Assembly: GCA_003956705.1 (NCBI GenBank)
Contig: QZCP01000071.1
Span: forward strand, 1 to 64,000
DNA length: 64,000 bases
Direction of reading: 5' to 3'
Origin: Brevipalpus yothersi
Taxonomy: Eukaryota > Arthropoda > Arachnida > Trombidiformes > Tenuipalpidae
The notes beneath the pieces were generated by a model that worked only from the letters and a program-made list of their open reading frames with translations, ran no database searches and had not been told where the DNA came from. Position numbers and translations under genes: made by a program. Each line of letters begins with the position of its first letter. Positions within the stretch are counted from its first letter, which is position 1. Of this stretch, positions 13,933 through 26,219 are shown piece after piece.

Positions 13933-16692
13933 GGAATACCCTTTGCATTGCCTCCAATTGGATCACTTCGATGGAGAATACCAATTCCTGTTTGGAATGA
14001 AAGCAAACTATGTGATGAAAAGAAGCAATTCAAGGCACTAGAGTTTCAAGGGCCTTGCTTCCAGCTCAATCCGATGAGCAAAAAGTTCCAAGGCACAGAG
14101 GATTGTCTCTACTTGAATGTGTGGACACCACAGATGAATGAAACGGTGAGTTCATTTCATTCCTTTTCAGCTTCTTTAGTCTGAATCCTCTCAACCAAAT
14201 GCTCAACCCGATTTGGAGAATACTCATGATGATGGGTGAAGAGAAGAGCAAATCTTCTTCTCTCTTTTAAGAGTGTCAGATGAATCCAAATTCCTAGGAA
14301 CTTCAAATTTTCCAGAAGATAATTGGAAACACAACTCCGATACAGCCATGGAATCTTCAGACAAATTTTATTATTCACTTGAGACTTGAACATCATTGTA
14401 TTAGGCTGTAAAAAAAGATGTCAACCATAGAAATCAATTATCACTCAAGGAATTATCTGAGCTCATCTCATATAATGTTACATTTGTTCATTGATACTTT
14501 ACAATGGTGCATAACATTTACAAGGAATAGTTCCCTTTTGAACACATGCTATAGGGATAATCATGTCCGACACATGAATTGGAAACACAGTCAGTGTTGG
14601 AAGAGATTGAAGCATGAAAATAAGTATTCTAAGAGCATTGAATCTGAAAATTCTCATGAATGTTGAATACAGATGCGCCCTGGTATGGTCAAGAAATAAG
14701 CACACTTCTAGTGAACTGCCATGTCAATCATGTTTCAAGAGTATGGATGAATGCAATTCTTATTTCATGAATAGCAACATTCACTATTCGATAGTTTACC
14801 TCTTTGGTGTTCCTCATGCTAGATATTGAAGCAGAACAATACATATGAGATGATAATGTAGAAGTGGAAAGCAAGTAGAGAAGAAGGAGAATCTTCATCA
14901 AGAGGCATGAAAACCCACAGCATCAGTCAGAAAAGTGTATACTGAGAGAAAAGAATCAAAGCTGGGACCAGAAAATAGTGAAAAAAGAAGAAGAAGAAGA
15001 TGAAAAAGATCTCCATCCAGATTGAGCTCAGAGTGAAGGGAAAGACAGAAAAGAGGAGAGAGAAGAATGAGTTTGCCAGAATCAAGCTCTTTTTATCCAT
15101 CAAAAAAAGAATGCAGAAAAAAAGTAGATGGAAAAGAGAAAAAATCCCCAAGAAAGAGAGAAAGAGAAAGAAAGAGAGAGAGGAGAGAGAAGGTAAGTAA
15201 GAAAGAAGATAAGTAGCAAACAATAGGAATAAAGGAAAAATGATACTGGCGGAAGAAAAGGATTTTGATATCTTCTCTCTCTCTCTCTTGCTATTGCTAT
15301 TTCATCTTTCTTTGGCTATTGGAGAGAGAAAATACTTTCAACTTGGTGTTCCCATCTGATTGGTTGGCAAAAATCTTCATCACAATCGATTTATTCTCAA
15401 TACAAAGATTAGACAGCATCTTTTTTGTCACATTTTTTGGGTCCATTCTTCTCGATGGAAAAGTGAGAGGCCATAGCAAAAATATCAGATATCACCACCA
15501 TTGTACCAATGAAACCTTGTCCAGACACATATAAGTGTGTATATTCTGTCCAGATTGATTCCTAGTTTCATGAAAATTAGATGAGAATTCAAAGGAAAGT
15601 AGCTATTCCTGTCTAGAATAGTAGATAAAGATAGAGGAGTACCAATTTGTGGAACGATGGTGATCACAGTAATGGAAGCTGATATGGAAGAAGCTCAATG
15701 TGCTATCGAACCTTTCTCATCAGAAACTTAGGATCTAAATTTTTCACGAAAACAGATATCAATATAATGAGAATGCTCAATAAACACCAGAATGATTGTA
15801 GTCATTTCATTATCATCTCTTATTCTATCCCAAAATAGGCCAATCTTGATGTTATGGTATGGATTCATGGAGGCTCTCTACAGTTTGGTTCCGGTCATCA
15901 GGCAGGCTTACGTCCAAGTGGAAAGTTAGCAGTTAATATGAATATGGTTTTTGTTTCATTTAATTATCGCCTCTACTCGTTGGGCTTCCTTGATCTGAAA
16001 GATCATCCAGAATCTGAAATTCAAAATTTATCCGGCAATTTTGGCTTAGCAGATCAAATTTTGGCCTTACAATGGATTCAATCGAATATTCACATTTTTG
16101 GTGGTGATCCATCTAAAGTAACTGTATTCGGTCCAGATGCGGGTGCAGCATCAATTATTGCCCATTTGACAAATCCATCAGCTCGAACACTATTTTCGAA
16201 AGCCTGGCTCATTGGTCCAGCTCTGTATATGGCCAAACCTCTGAGCACTCTGGATCGACACGCCAACACTTTCATAAATCGTACCGTTTGTGGTTCAAAA
16301 GTGGACACAAATGATTCACTTGTACAATGTCTCCAAAGCATTCCACCAGAGAAGGTCATCTCAAGCTTTTTGGGTGACAATGATCCTTCGTTTCGTATTA
16401 TCGATCAAAATGACTTGCCCATAATAGGAATATATCCGGAACAATTTTTACGAATAGATGGTAAATATTTTTCCTAGTAGATAATATTTTCACCTTTTCA
16501 CTTGATAACTTAATATACATGCTGTTGCTGCTTTTGACATTTGAAATTGTCTGTATCTGTATTCATATATGAAGTCAGCAGGGCCTATTCATATTCTACC
16601 TACATGATTCAAGCAAGATCCAATTCCATTGAACAGTCTGATTGTTACTCCTCTGTATTCCAGAATTTCAGCATGCAATACTCACTTTTGTA

Positions 16693-16754
<62 letters not shown>

Positions 16755-18494
16755 GCTTCTATCCATCCGATTCACTTTTCGACTTTTTCTATCGTGCTTC
16801 AGATTGAAGTGCTATGATTATCATTGTCATCACTTTCAAATGTATGGAGAACATCCTACATCATCAAAGTTTTTTCTCTTTTCACACATACTTTTTTTCC
16901 ATCCAAAAGTATTGAGGTTGCTCCACTTTGACCCTAATACTCTGGAGGAATTCTCTTTCTCTCTTTCTCTCTTTTTCCCATCTCTGATAAACTCGGAATG
17001 GCATGAGAAAAGTATTAGTCGGATTTGGTGATTTCCACGAAAAACCCTCTCTCCTCATCTCCTCAAGTGTTGATGCGGATCGATAGAGGATGTTGCAGTA
17101 TGTGGGATGAAATACTCATCCTTTTTTCCTCTCGATTCCTCATGAGACTATTTTCTAGCTTACCTATCCTTTACCTATGCAATCTACTTTATCTTGATTT
17201 TGTTTTTCTCTACTCTCTTGTGTAGGAAACTTTGTGAGCGATTCCATGTACAATCTTCAAAATTCCAAATCTATCGATAACACTGGATTCCATCATCAGA
17301 TTCCATTGATGATTGGAACCGCTGGCCAAGCAATTGAATTTTGGCCCGGAGTGGAACAATTGCACACTTGGACATGGGCTCAGTATGAAAAATATGTGAC
17401 CACAAGTTTGGACAGTTTTGGATCCAATCTAACGGAAGCTGCTCTTACACTTTATCCAGTTCCAAATTTCCAATCAGACAATCAAACAGCCGCCAAAAGT
17501 GATGTTAATGAAACTCTTCTGACATCTGTTGATGATGAAATTCAACGGCAAATATTTTCGAATCATGATCAAGTAGAAAGCCCTGAAACTATATACGCGT
17601 CCATGGTATCCGATATAAGGCAAAATTGTCCAATCAATCAAGTTTTCCAAGAATTGAGAAAAAAGTGGACAGCTCCTGTGTACCGTTATATTCACATGGC
17701 AATTCCATCGAAACCGGTAGGCACTATGTAGACATTTTTTTCATGGTCAAATGAGTTTTATTTAGTATCATTTGCTCGTTTATATATTCTTTCATTGGAA
17801 ATGATATCATCAGAAATTGAGCCCATTTTTCCTTAGACGAAATGTTTATCACGTTTCTTTTGGTGATAATTTTTTTTATTCATTTGAAGTTTTAATTATT
17901 TTGAGCTGAAATTTAGCCGAGAATAAGTCGATTAATCGACTACTTAATTGACCATTTTCTGAACGATTTTTATCGAATGAGCCTAATGATAGCTAGTAAA
18001 TTGAAATTGATTGAAATGATTTGATGAAATTTGACAGCCTTTGATGAATTAAACTAAAGTATTACCTATTTTCTTCCATTACCCAGGTTAAAATTCATTC
18101 ATATGAAAGTCGTAACAGTTTCCATCTTCTGGATGTGATTGCCTTCTTCAACACATTCGATCGCTTTATTGAGAAGCCAACTGATGAGGATAAAAATTTT
18201 ACTTACCTGATTCAATCAATCATTAAAAATTTTGTGAATGGTGCTGTTAATGAGAACTCGAATGGGGATAAGATGCAAGAAAATGAGATAGAGCAACAAT
18301 CAGCACAAAATGATACATATTCATCCAGTAATATTGTTCATTCTTCCAATCATATTCAAAAATTGTGGTTCAATAATCTAAGTAAAATAGCCATTGTAGA
18401 TAATCATGAGATTTCATTGTTTGATGATTATGCCCCAGACAGATGTGCTCTATGGAATAATCAGGGCCTTAATTCATTTGTTTGGGTAAGTTAG
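13933..18494 (+). CDS. cholinesterase-like protein without catalytic Ser (5' end not found)
   Basis: Carboxylesterase/cholinesterase-fold protein, probably secreted or membrane-exposed, and predicted to be a non-enzymatic member like the neuroligin/glutactin/neurotactin group. Visible exons are 13933-14145, 15839-16460, 17226-17716 and 18087-18494; all have AG/GT borders and keep phase (0, 1, 0), giving 577 residues. Family landmarks in order: GIPFALPPIGSLRW, TEDCLYLNVWTP, oxyanion motif VWIHGGS, then FGGDPSKVTVFGPDAGAAS where active enzymes have FGESAG. The nucleophile codon at 16136-16138 encodes Asp. The acid-residue region (LMIGTAGQAIEF, normally containing DEG) also lacks the Glu; a His is kept in SFHLLDVIAFF. 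The signal peptide and about 40 N-terminal residues must lie upstream and were not located. The last exon either ends at the TAG at 18492-18494, or splices at the GTAAGT at 18486 to an unseen exon. The long insert rich in Asn and Glu near 18235-18370 is atypical. Confidence 0.85.
14146..15838 (+). other. 1.7-kb intron of the esterase-like gene
   Basis: This intron runs from a GTGAGT donor to a TAG acceptor and joins phase-0 exons. It contains purine-rich DNA at 14985-15200 but no convincing gene. Open frames inside it have no family resemblance. Confidence 0.8.
16697..16751. repeat. (TC)n microsatellite inside intron 16461-17225
   Basis: About 55 bp of TC repeat lie within the 765-bp intron between the second and third visible exons of the esterase-like gene. 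The rest of this intron is pyrimidine-rich and otherwise featureless. Confidence 0.95.
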
Positions 18495-18927
18495 ATTGTG
18501 TTGAGATGAGTAATTAAATAATTATTATCATTCGGTGTAAATAAATGTTCGACAAAAGTTTCCATCACCAGCTCAATACAAATTAATTGTAAAAATCAAA
18601 AAATAAAATTTTTCAAAAAATTGATCAACATCAGATTTTGTCATAAACTTTGGTTATTCCAATTTAGCCAAATATATCCAAAAATCTCAATAAATAGTTG
18701 AATATTGATCCATAGAAATCTGATAATCACCAATAGCTAAGGTAGTATCAATTACACTAGAATGATTCAAGAATCTCAGTCTTCTCCATGAAATTGTCGA
18801 GTGTTGTGGTAAATCCACACATATTTTGCCACTAAACAATAATTTTCTCGATTTAAACACTAAAATATTATTTTTGAACTTGAAAGAAGCGTTTTTTTCA
18901 CCAAAAATTATTCAATTTGAGATTATC
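18495..18927. other. short intergenic gap
   Basis: This is AT-rich DNA between the stop of the cholinesterase-like gene and the ATG of the protease-like gene. It must hold the 3' end of the first gene and the promoter and 5' UTR of the second. No distinct motif was recognised. Confidence 0.6.
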
Positions 18928-21543
18928 ATGATTTTAAGGTATTCTTTCATCTTAATTTTTGTATTATTTTTTTGTAACACATGCTGTCAACGATACAAAG
19001 ATGATCGAACCGATACGTCTAAGGAACGTGAACATTCATCTGAACTTTTGAGACGTGGAGATACTATCACAAAGACTCCACATAAGAGACGTTCACATCC
19101 TACTTCCCATCTTCTACTTTCTTCTACATCAAAGCATGATATCGAATGGAATGATGGCCAGAAGGGTGGCTATTTTGAAAACGTACGAGAATGGTTTCGA
19201 GGTTTCATGGGAAGAGGAAAAGGTGAGGAGGAGGAAGCAACGATGAACCATAGATCACACTCTGAGCACAAAAATTTGATCAACGGAGGAAAATCAAGAC
19301 ATGCTTATGCTAGAGATGGAGAAGATGAAGAGGATGATGATGGAGATGAGGATGTTGATTCTCCAGATCATGATACAAATTGGGAAGAAGAAGAAGATTC
19401 ATATCATGAGAAAGTAATTAAATCATCTTTCACCGGTGATCAAGCGGATATCGTGCAAGCAAAACACACAACTCTCATCCCTGGTAGAGCTGTATCCACC
19501 TCTTTTTTGAAAGATAATAAAATTGGTAATGAATTGGTGGCCAGAAATTTGGAACCCGAAATACTCATAACAACATCTACCACCAAATCACATCTTCTCA
19601 GGGCTGGTGTTGCAGTTGCACGGTCAGCTCTGGCAACTGAGGCTAGTCTTTTGAATTTGAAAGATTATCTCAGAGGCACTGGAAAAATTCGATTTCCACC
19701 CAGTGATGATCCACATTTTCCAACCTTAACCACCGAACCAGGAATGTATTCAACCAAATCAGTAGGTTCGGGAGGTGTAATCAACTATATAACACCCGCC
19801 AGTTCAAGTGATACAGTCGTTAAGCCATCAGGTATCGGAAACATGGGTAATCAACATGATGAGCTACCTGGTTTTGAAAGTCCCCAAGACAATGCGTTTG
19901 TGAGGGTTAAAAATAAGCCTAAAAATCAACGAAGCAGTTTAACAGGAGATGATGCTGTGACACCGAATTCAAATGATTCTTCCGATATTGAGACTGATGA
20001 ATCAAATGATTTAGTTGGTAGAAGTGATGATTTACTTTTAGACGATAAAGATCATCCCAAATCACATGATGCCATGATATCGCTTATGAAAAGAGAATCT
20101 AAACTGATGGTAAGTGTATGATGATTGATTTTTTCTTTCTTCTCACAAGATTTTGAACAGAAAAAAATGAGCAAAATTTTCACATGCTTATAGAAATCAA
20201 TGATATTTCAACATTATTTTTAATTCAAACTGTACTCCATTTTCTGCAAGACTTATCTGATGATGAGGAGCAAAAATGGAAACAGAAAAAATTGCAGTGG
20301 CTATGTGGTAGCCAAGGAACACATTTTGACCGTTGCCCAGTGTGTTATCGACATTGATCAAGATAAATCATGGATAATTGTTGATGATCAAGTGGTGAGG
20401 ATCACTTCTTTTACGGTACATGGAGGATTCCATACTAGTGGGGGAGTGGCCACCAATGATATTGCTGTGATAAAATTTGACCAATTCAATGGAATATACG
20501 TGGGATCTGATCATTCGATTGAGCATGTTGAAAGTCTCTTGGAAGGTGGAAATGATGATGATGAACTTTCACGTCGTAGAAGGCGAAATTTGAAATTTGA
20601 TTACCGTGGACATGATGATGTTCACTCTCCGAAATCAACAAGTGGAATGAATGGACATCCAGAAAATTTTGGTGAAAAAAATTCCGGAAATCCTGATTAC
20701 ATTGATACTAATGAGGAGCGTAAAGACGATCATTTTGAACAAGAAATATTTATTGATGATCAAAATGAACGTAATAGTGGCTCATTTGAACTTAATTTGA
20801 AATCATATGGGAGCAAAGATAACAGTCCCAAAGGCTTCAGAAAATCAAAGGATCATGGACAAGAAAAATCTTCTGATGATTTGAATGAGCCTAATAATGG
20901 TCGATCTGGATCGAATTTGAAAGTATTTGATGGTAATATCAGCTCAAAAGGCTCCAAAAAATCTGAAGTCAGATCTAATCAAATTGTTCAAAGATCTGAT
21001 AGAAGTATAAAAGAACCCAAACTGGAACAATTGAGAGCATCTGCAAGAAGACAATACAGTCTTAATTCCAAAAATTCTGATACTGGTGATGAAAACATTA
21101 AACTGCGTTCCGAATCGGACCAAGAATCTTCAGGGTTAGATAGTACAAATTCAACGATTCCAAAATCAAAAAATATGGAAATGACTTCAGAGGCTCCAAT
21201 ACACAAAATCAATCAAACCACAGTCTATCAATGGGACCGTCGAGGTCGTAAGACTGATCGTATAATTTTCAGTGTGGTCAATCTGAAAACTCATGATGAA
21301 TGTAATCTGAAAATGTATTCAAAAAAATTTACACTCTCTCACTTGTGTGCATTTAATGATGGACCCAATCGATGTGATCGAGATTTGGGCAGCTTATTGG
21401 TGATCGATATTCCGAGAGGTGTTCATGTTATCGGTCTTTATTCATACACAGAATCATGTGATAATACTGATTCACCTTCAGTGTTTACCAATGTACATCA
21501 TTTTCTAGATTGGCTCGATGAGATAACATCTGGTCATGGTTGA
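18928..21543 (+). CDS. secreted serine protease homologue, inactive, with long disordered regions
   Basis: Trypsin-fold (S1) protein of 824 residues in two exons, 18928-20109 and 20251-21543, joined in phase 0 (GTAAGT donor, CAAG acceptor). The ATG at 18928 begins a hydrophobic signal peptide (MILRYSFILIFVLFFC). Residues about 25-395 are charged, Ser/Asp/Glu-rich and cysteine-free, with an acidic run near 19320-19405. The protease domain starts near NCSGYVVAKEHILTVAQC: the catalytic His57 position is Gln (residue ~424). NDIAVIKFD keeps the Asp (~464). The usual GDSGGP is RCDRDLGSLL, so Ser195 is Leu (~773). All six structural cysteines of the three conserved disulfides (42-58, 168-182, 191-220) remain, and the C-terminal helix FLDWLDEI is present. 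About 215 extra low-complexity residues separate the Asp and Ser positions. Intact coding over 2.4 kb argues for a functional pseudoenzyme, not a decayed gene. It lies 433 bp after the esterase-like gene on the same strand. Confidence 0.88.
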
Positions 21544-23902
21544 AGAATGTAGAGTTTCATTCAACAGTTGTGTTTAACATGTAAACAATAGTTTTAATTT
21601 ATTTCTTTGAAAAAGTGTGTCATGAAATTTTTATTCCCTGCTGATATTGAATAAGTTCCGATCAAGAACTTGATATGATACACTCCATGGTTAAATTTGT
21701 AATTTTATGTAGAATTTCACCATTTTTTCGAATCATCATGTTTCTCCATTGAATCTCCAGAACTCTCCATGCATGAATCAGCAAATTAATTGAAGATTTT
21801 TTTTTGTTCCAAGAAATGTGAAAAAAAATTCCATCTCAAACAGGAATTGCATCATTTATAGAACGTGATCAAGAGTATGCACTTGAATATTTGTTAATTA
21901 TCTGATTAAAATTTGAATTATAACGTACGAAATTCAGAATAACAGCAGTAAACCGCTATTAATTTCAGCAAAAAATTGAATATGCTAGGATTTTTTTTCT
22001 ATTACTCTGATTTATTTGATGCTACCACTTACCGTTCACTATATCATTTATCACATCGCTCCTCATAACCTATTCATTGCCGGAAGGTTCGTAAGTACTC
22101 ATCTAGGTAACCAGCATCAAGGAGTTTAGGAAGAATTTCATGGAAAATTTTCTTTCAAGGATCATGATAGAGGAGGCTCTAACCAATCTTATTAACACCA
22201 TGTACCGGTATTTTAAGCACGTTCATACATTTTCGATGTAATTCGTAATTTTCTTCCCATACTCAACATATCAAACATGGAATGAATAATATCCACATAG
22301 GGAAAGTATCCTCTATTTGCACATATATTTCCTTGAGTTGATAAAAAAATTCATCACTTTCATGGTGTTTGAGCATCTAAGGAATTAAAAAAAAAGCTGA
22401 AAACGGTTTAAAACATGCAGAAAATCCTATCAAAGCAGTCAGTAGCCAGGAAAATATTCTCTGGTTAAAAATTTCTCCGAAATCACATCCATTATGTGTT
22501 TACTTTTCCTTGAGGAAAGGAAATTGAGAGGGAAAATTTTTTAACCCGCCAAAATTTTTCAACAAATTTTTTCACCTGAAACATCCTCGACATGTGATAA
22601 AATTGGAGGATGAAGAAACATCCTCGACATGTGATAAAATTGGAGGAAAATCGCGAAAGCAAACACATGTATTGAAAAAAATAATAATAAAACAAAGTCT
22701 TTTTTATTGTAGCCGTTAAATTGCTATAGAAGAGAAAGTGAATACACACACAATTTATCATGTTTCGTTTACTTCTCCCAAGCAAATCTTAACTCAATTC
22801 TTCATTGTTACAACCAGTAAACAGGGCTCACATTTCATTACCATCTTCTTTTTCTTTCTCACCTCACCACATACATATACAAACACACAACCCAACAGGT
22901 TCATCAACTGTATACAATCGATCGGGAAAGTCCTTTAATCAGTGAGCGAGGACGATGTAAAAAAAAGAAAGAGAAAGAGGAGAGAAAAATTGTACAATGA
23001 TGAAACCTTGGCATTAATTGATCGATGAAAGTATACATTGAGCATACACATGTGTGTGTAATCAGAATGGAAAACATCCATATATTTGCCATCACAAGAT
23101 CTGTGATTCAAGATCATCTCTCTCAATGAGATGGAGAGAGTCTTTCTCCTCGTTTCCATGTTACTTAACCTTCCAATGATTAACTTGAAAGAAGGATCGT
23201 TTCCAACTGTTTTTACGTTGGCCTGAAGAAATGATCTCGAAGTGAGCACTTGGATTATTACTGACCTCCAAGGCACTTTTCCATTCATCGTAACTAATAT
23301 CCCCACTGTCAATCAATATCATCTCTCTCTTTCTCCTTCTCTCTCCTTTTCTCATGCTGATGGTCAACATTGGAATCTATGGCCAAGGTGTATGTTCATA
23401 ACAAATACGTATATAATACTTACATATACACCTGTCCATGGCCATCAAATGAGAAGGAGAGAGAGAAAGAAAATGTGATGATAGTGATACAAAATTTTCC
23501 GAGCATTAAAGGCGAATTATATTCCATCTCTCAAAGGTTCTCAGGTTTTATCCTTTACCATCATCATTGGACTCAGAATTTACGATATGATAACTATCTC
23601 CTTCTCCCTAGCTATTAACTTGATGGCAAGTATATATCCTTTGGATGGCCGCAAAAAGTAGTTGTCAAGTTTTTCTGATCACTCATCAATCAAGTACACT
23701 TTATTTCATTAACAAAATATTGTCAATCCCTTAGAGTTGAGCGAACCTCTCAACTCCCTAGACATATACAAAATATATTCATTGAGTTCAGACTATATTG
23801 TCTCTCGTTCTTTCTTGTACAATTAATGTATCAACCTGATATCAGATCATTTTACTCTTATTATTTGCCCTTTGTAATTGATTGGGGAAATTAGTTGATC
23901 AA
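21544..23902. other. intergenic, no gene seen
   Basis: AT-rich sequence between the protease homologue and the eclosion-hormone-like gene. It contains a 37-bp tandem duplication at 22578-22651 and GA-rich patches near 22965-22985 and 23460-23475. The promoter of the peptide gene should lie toward its right end. Confidence 0.6.
22578..22651. repeat. 37-bp tandem duplication
   Basis: Two adjacent copies of a 37-bp unit, each containing ACATCCTCGACATGTGATAA, lie head to tail with almost no divergence, which suggests a recent local duplication. Confidence 0.9.
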
Positions 23903-24202
23903 ATGATGGCTCCAATTGATTATTGGTTTCCAATCAGTATGAGCTGTCTGCTTGTTTTATCAGCGATGGTTATCGATCCGATTAATGGTCAAAAAGTTCG
24001 CAAACGAAAGGAAAAGATGCAACTTTGTCTCCACAATTGTGCTCTATGTGTCCAATTTTGGGAAGATGGTCTGTATAATGGGGAAAAATGCGCTCGAAAA
24101 TGTTTACGACTTCGTAACAAGCCCAAAGTCATCGATCCAGATTGTAATACATTACGCTTTTTCAATTCAAAAGCACTCAAGAGTCAACTCAAATTAACAT
24201 GA
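23903..24202 (+). CDS. EH: eclosion-hormone-like neuropeptide
   Basis: A 99-residue secreted peptide precursor. The start is the ATG at 23903 (or the adjacent ATG at 23906). A hydrophobic segment at residues 9-24 forms a signal peptide, probably cleaved near Gly29-Gln30, and is followed by a basic stretch KVRKRKEK. Six cysteines at 42, 46, 49, 63, 67 and 81 give C-x3-C-x2-C-x13-C-x3-C-x13-C. Insect eclosion hormones have C-x3-C-x2-C-x12-C-x3-C-x10-C with an ENCAQC-type motif, and HNCALC here matches it. In insects the hormone is released from neurosecretory cells and acts through a receptor guanylyl cyclase to drive ecdysis behaviour. The coding region appears intronless; a 5' untranslated exon is possible because an AG acceptor-like site lies just upstream. 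The basic N-terminus and the longer last loop differ from insect forms, so the receptor and role are inferred. Confidence 0.85.
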   Translation: MMAPIDYWFPISMSCLLVLSAMVIDPINGQKVRKRKEKMQLCLHNCALCVQFWEDGLYNGEKCARKCLRLRNKPKVIDPDCNTLRFFNSKALKSQLKLT

Positions 24203-24989
24203 TCATCACAACCTAATGGCCTATGGGTACCTGTGACCACATCACCTAACCATTGCCACCATTGCCACCAGTACCACAATCAACTTGATCCCTAATCCTA
24301 TCAACTCTATTAGAACAGGAAGAGGATCAAAAAGCTGCCCGGAAGCTGTGGTCTACGTGATTGAAATCAAGTTTTGTTTTTTCCTCTTCATCTTCTTCTT
24401 CATCTTCTTCTTATTTTCCCCCTTTTTTTACTTGGAATCACTTTTGAGAGGTAAGTTTTTTCGGACATGTGAACTGACTATCATCAACTAATTCTTGATC
24501 CTTTCAAATCTTTTTCTCTAGAAAAATGATATGTTGCTGATCATCTTTCACTCTTGGAAGAAGAAACAATGGCCAATGAAACTTATACTGAGGGTTTCCT
24601 GTTTCCGTGTGAGCCTGACTCCTTGAGTCCAGTTCAAACTGACCAATGGCCAGCTTGGTCAGACTGGCCACTAGTTGGAGTGTTTCGGTGGCTTCATCAT
24701 CAGGTGAATCAACTTTGATGCCACAAAAGAACATCGGCAACTGACCGGTTAAAAGGCCGCTAGATGAGATGGAGAGAGAGATTTTCTCTTCCTTCTCTTT
24801 TCCTGGTTTATTGATCTCAAGTTGCTCTAGTGGCCACTCGAAATTGGGGCCAAACTGTATTCCAAGAGAACTATAATATATCAACAGTCTCACATGTAAC
24901 CCATTCAATCACAAATCAATGTACATTCAGTTTAACCATCTCCTTTTTTCCCCGATTATCATGAAGATTTAATGCGTATTTATTATTGT

Positions 24990-25033
<44 letters not shown>

Positions 25034-25553
25034 TGCTTTATACTAAAATATACACCGTTATAGTGATTGATTTCGATGGCCTCTTGAATTTTCGTTCACC
25101 AAAATTTGACCTCAGCCAAACGGATGCTAGACAGGAATTAAATTTTGATACATCTCTCTCTCTCTCTCTCGCTCTCTTCCTTGTGATGGTCCATCATCGA
25201 TCATTGCTAAACGATGTAGAGATGGAGGACGAGTTTCCCCGAAACATGCCCTACACACATACACAACATATTCATAGCCAGGAATATCCTTCCGAATGAT
25301 GGCCAAATTCTTGAATTAATATAAACAATGTCCTTCCAATGCAAAATTTGAGGGAGAGAGAACGTAACAACCTTCCATAATAGCCTTCTTTACCCAAATC
25401 ATGCTCAATACATACATGTATAACGACGATGATAATGTTTGGCTCATTTCGTATCATTTAGCGTGAGTGTGATTGTGCATTTATTAATTGTGAACCATAC
25501 CATGGAGCGGACCGAAGAACATATAATATTATCTGTTTGGTTCATCACAATTT

Positions 25554-25557
<4 letters not shown>

Positions 25558-25632
<75 letters not shown>
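25558..25632. repeat. (GA)n microsatellite
   Basis: About 75 bp of uninterrupted GA dinucleotides in intergenic DNA. Confidence 0.97.
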
Positions 25633-25635
<3 letters not shown>

Positions 25636-26124
25636 TTCACTTTTGGATAAATCGAAAAAGCCCTCAAACACACTCATTTTTCCTTATCATTTATTGTGAA
25701 AAAAGACTTTTTGACTTGTCATTCTCTACTCGAATTCCAGTCAATTAGTAGGCAAGAAAAATGAGTACATCATATATACACTAACATTCGTTCCATTTTC
25801 AATACACACACCTGAGTAACTGGATAAGGGTACAAATATAACGGTAAATATGAGTTCACCGCGAGCAACCCGTATGATCATTAATTCGTATCGTAATCAG
25901 TGAAAATTTTATCCGAATCACTTTGTTTGAATCTGAAAATGTTTTTCAATTCTTGCATGTTAGAACATTACCACGTTTTCGCAATTTTCGCCATGTTTTT
26001 CCACAATCATCATAACATGAAACAACAGCCGAAGAGACAGTTCGATGATCGAGAGAGAAAAAAAGAGATACAGCTAGAGAAAGAGAAAGAGAAAGAGCAA
26101 ATGGATAGTTACTGGTAAATTTAA

Positions 26125-26219
26125 GGTTCTAATTGACGATCAAAATTCAAGTTCATTATCGTTTACAGTTCACTATTCGTTGAGGCCACCAGTTCGACGC
26201 TCGCCAAAAAAGTTTCTCT
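26125..26219 (+). repeat. dispersed repeat, copy 1 (partner 31210-31279)
   Basis: This segment aligns with 31210-31279. Both have a GGYTCTMAT start, the shared core GACGATCAAAAT, a TTCA block, then TTCGACG and AAAAGTTTCTCT. The copies differ by several small deletions and substitutions, and both sit next to GA/TC simple-sequence DNA. Confidence 0.5.

Noticed and set aside
14280..14300. TAGGAACTTCA, the first 11 bases of miR-276
   Set aside because: The match stops after 11 bases, and I could not fold a precursor hairpin around it.
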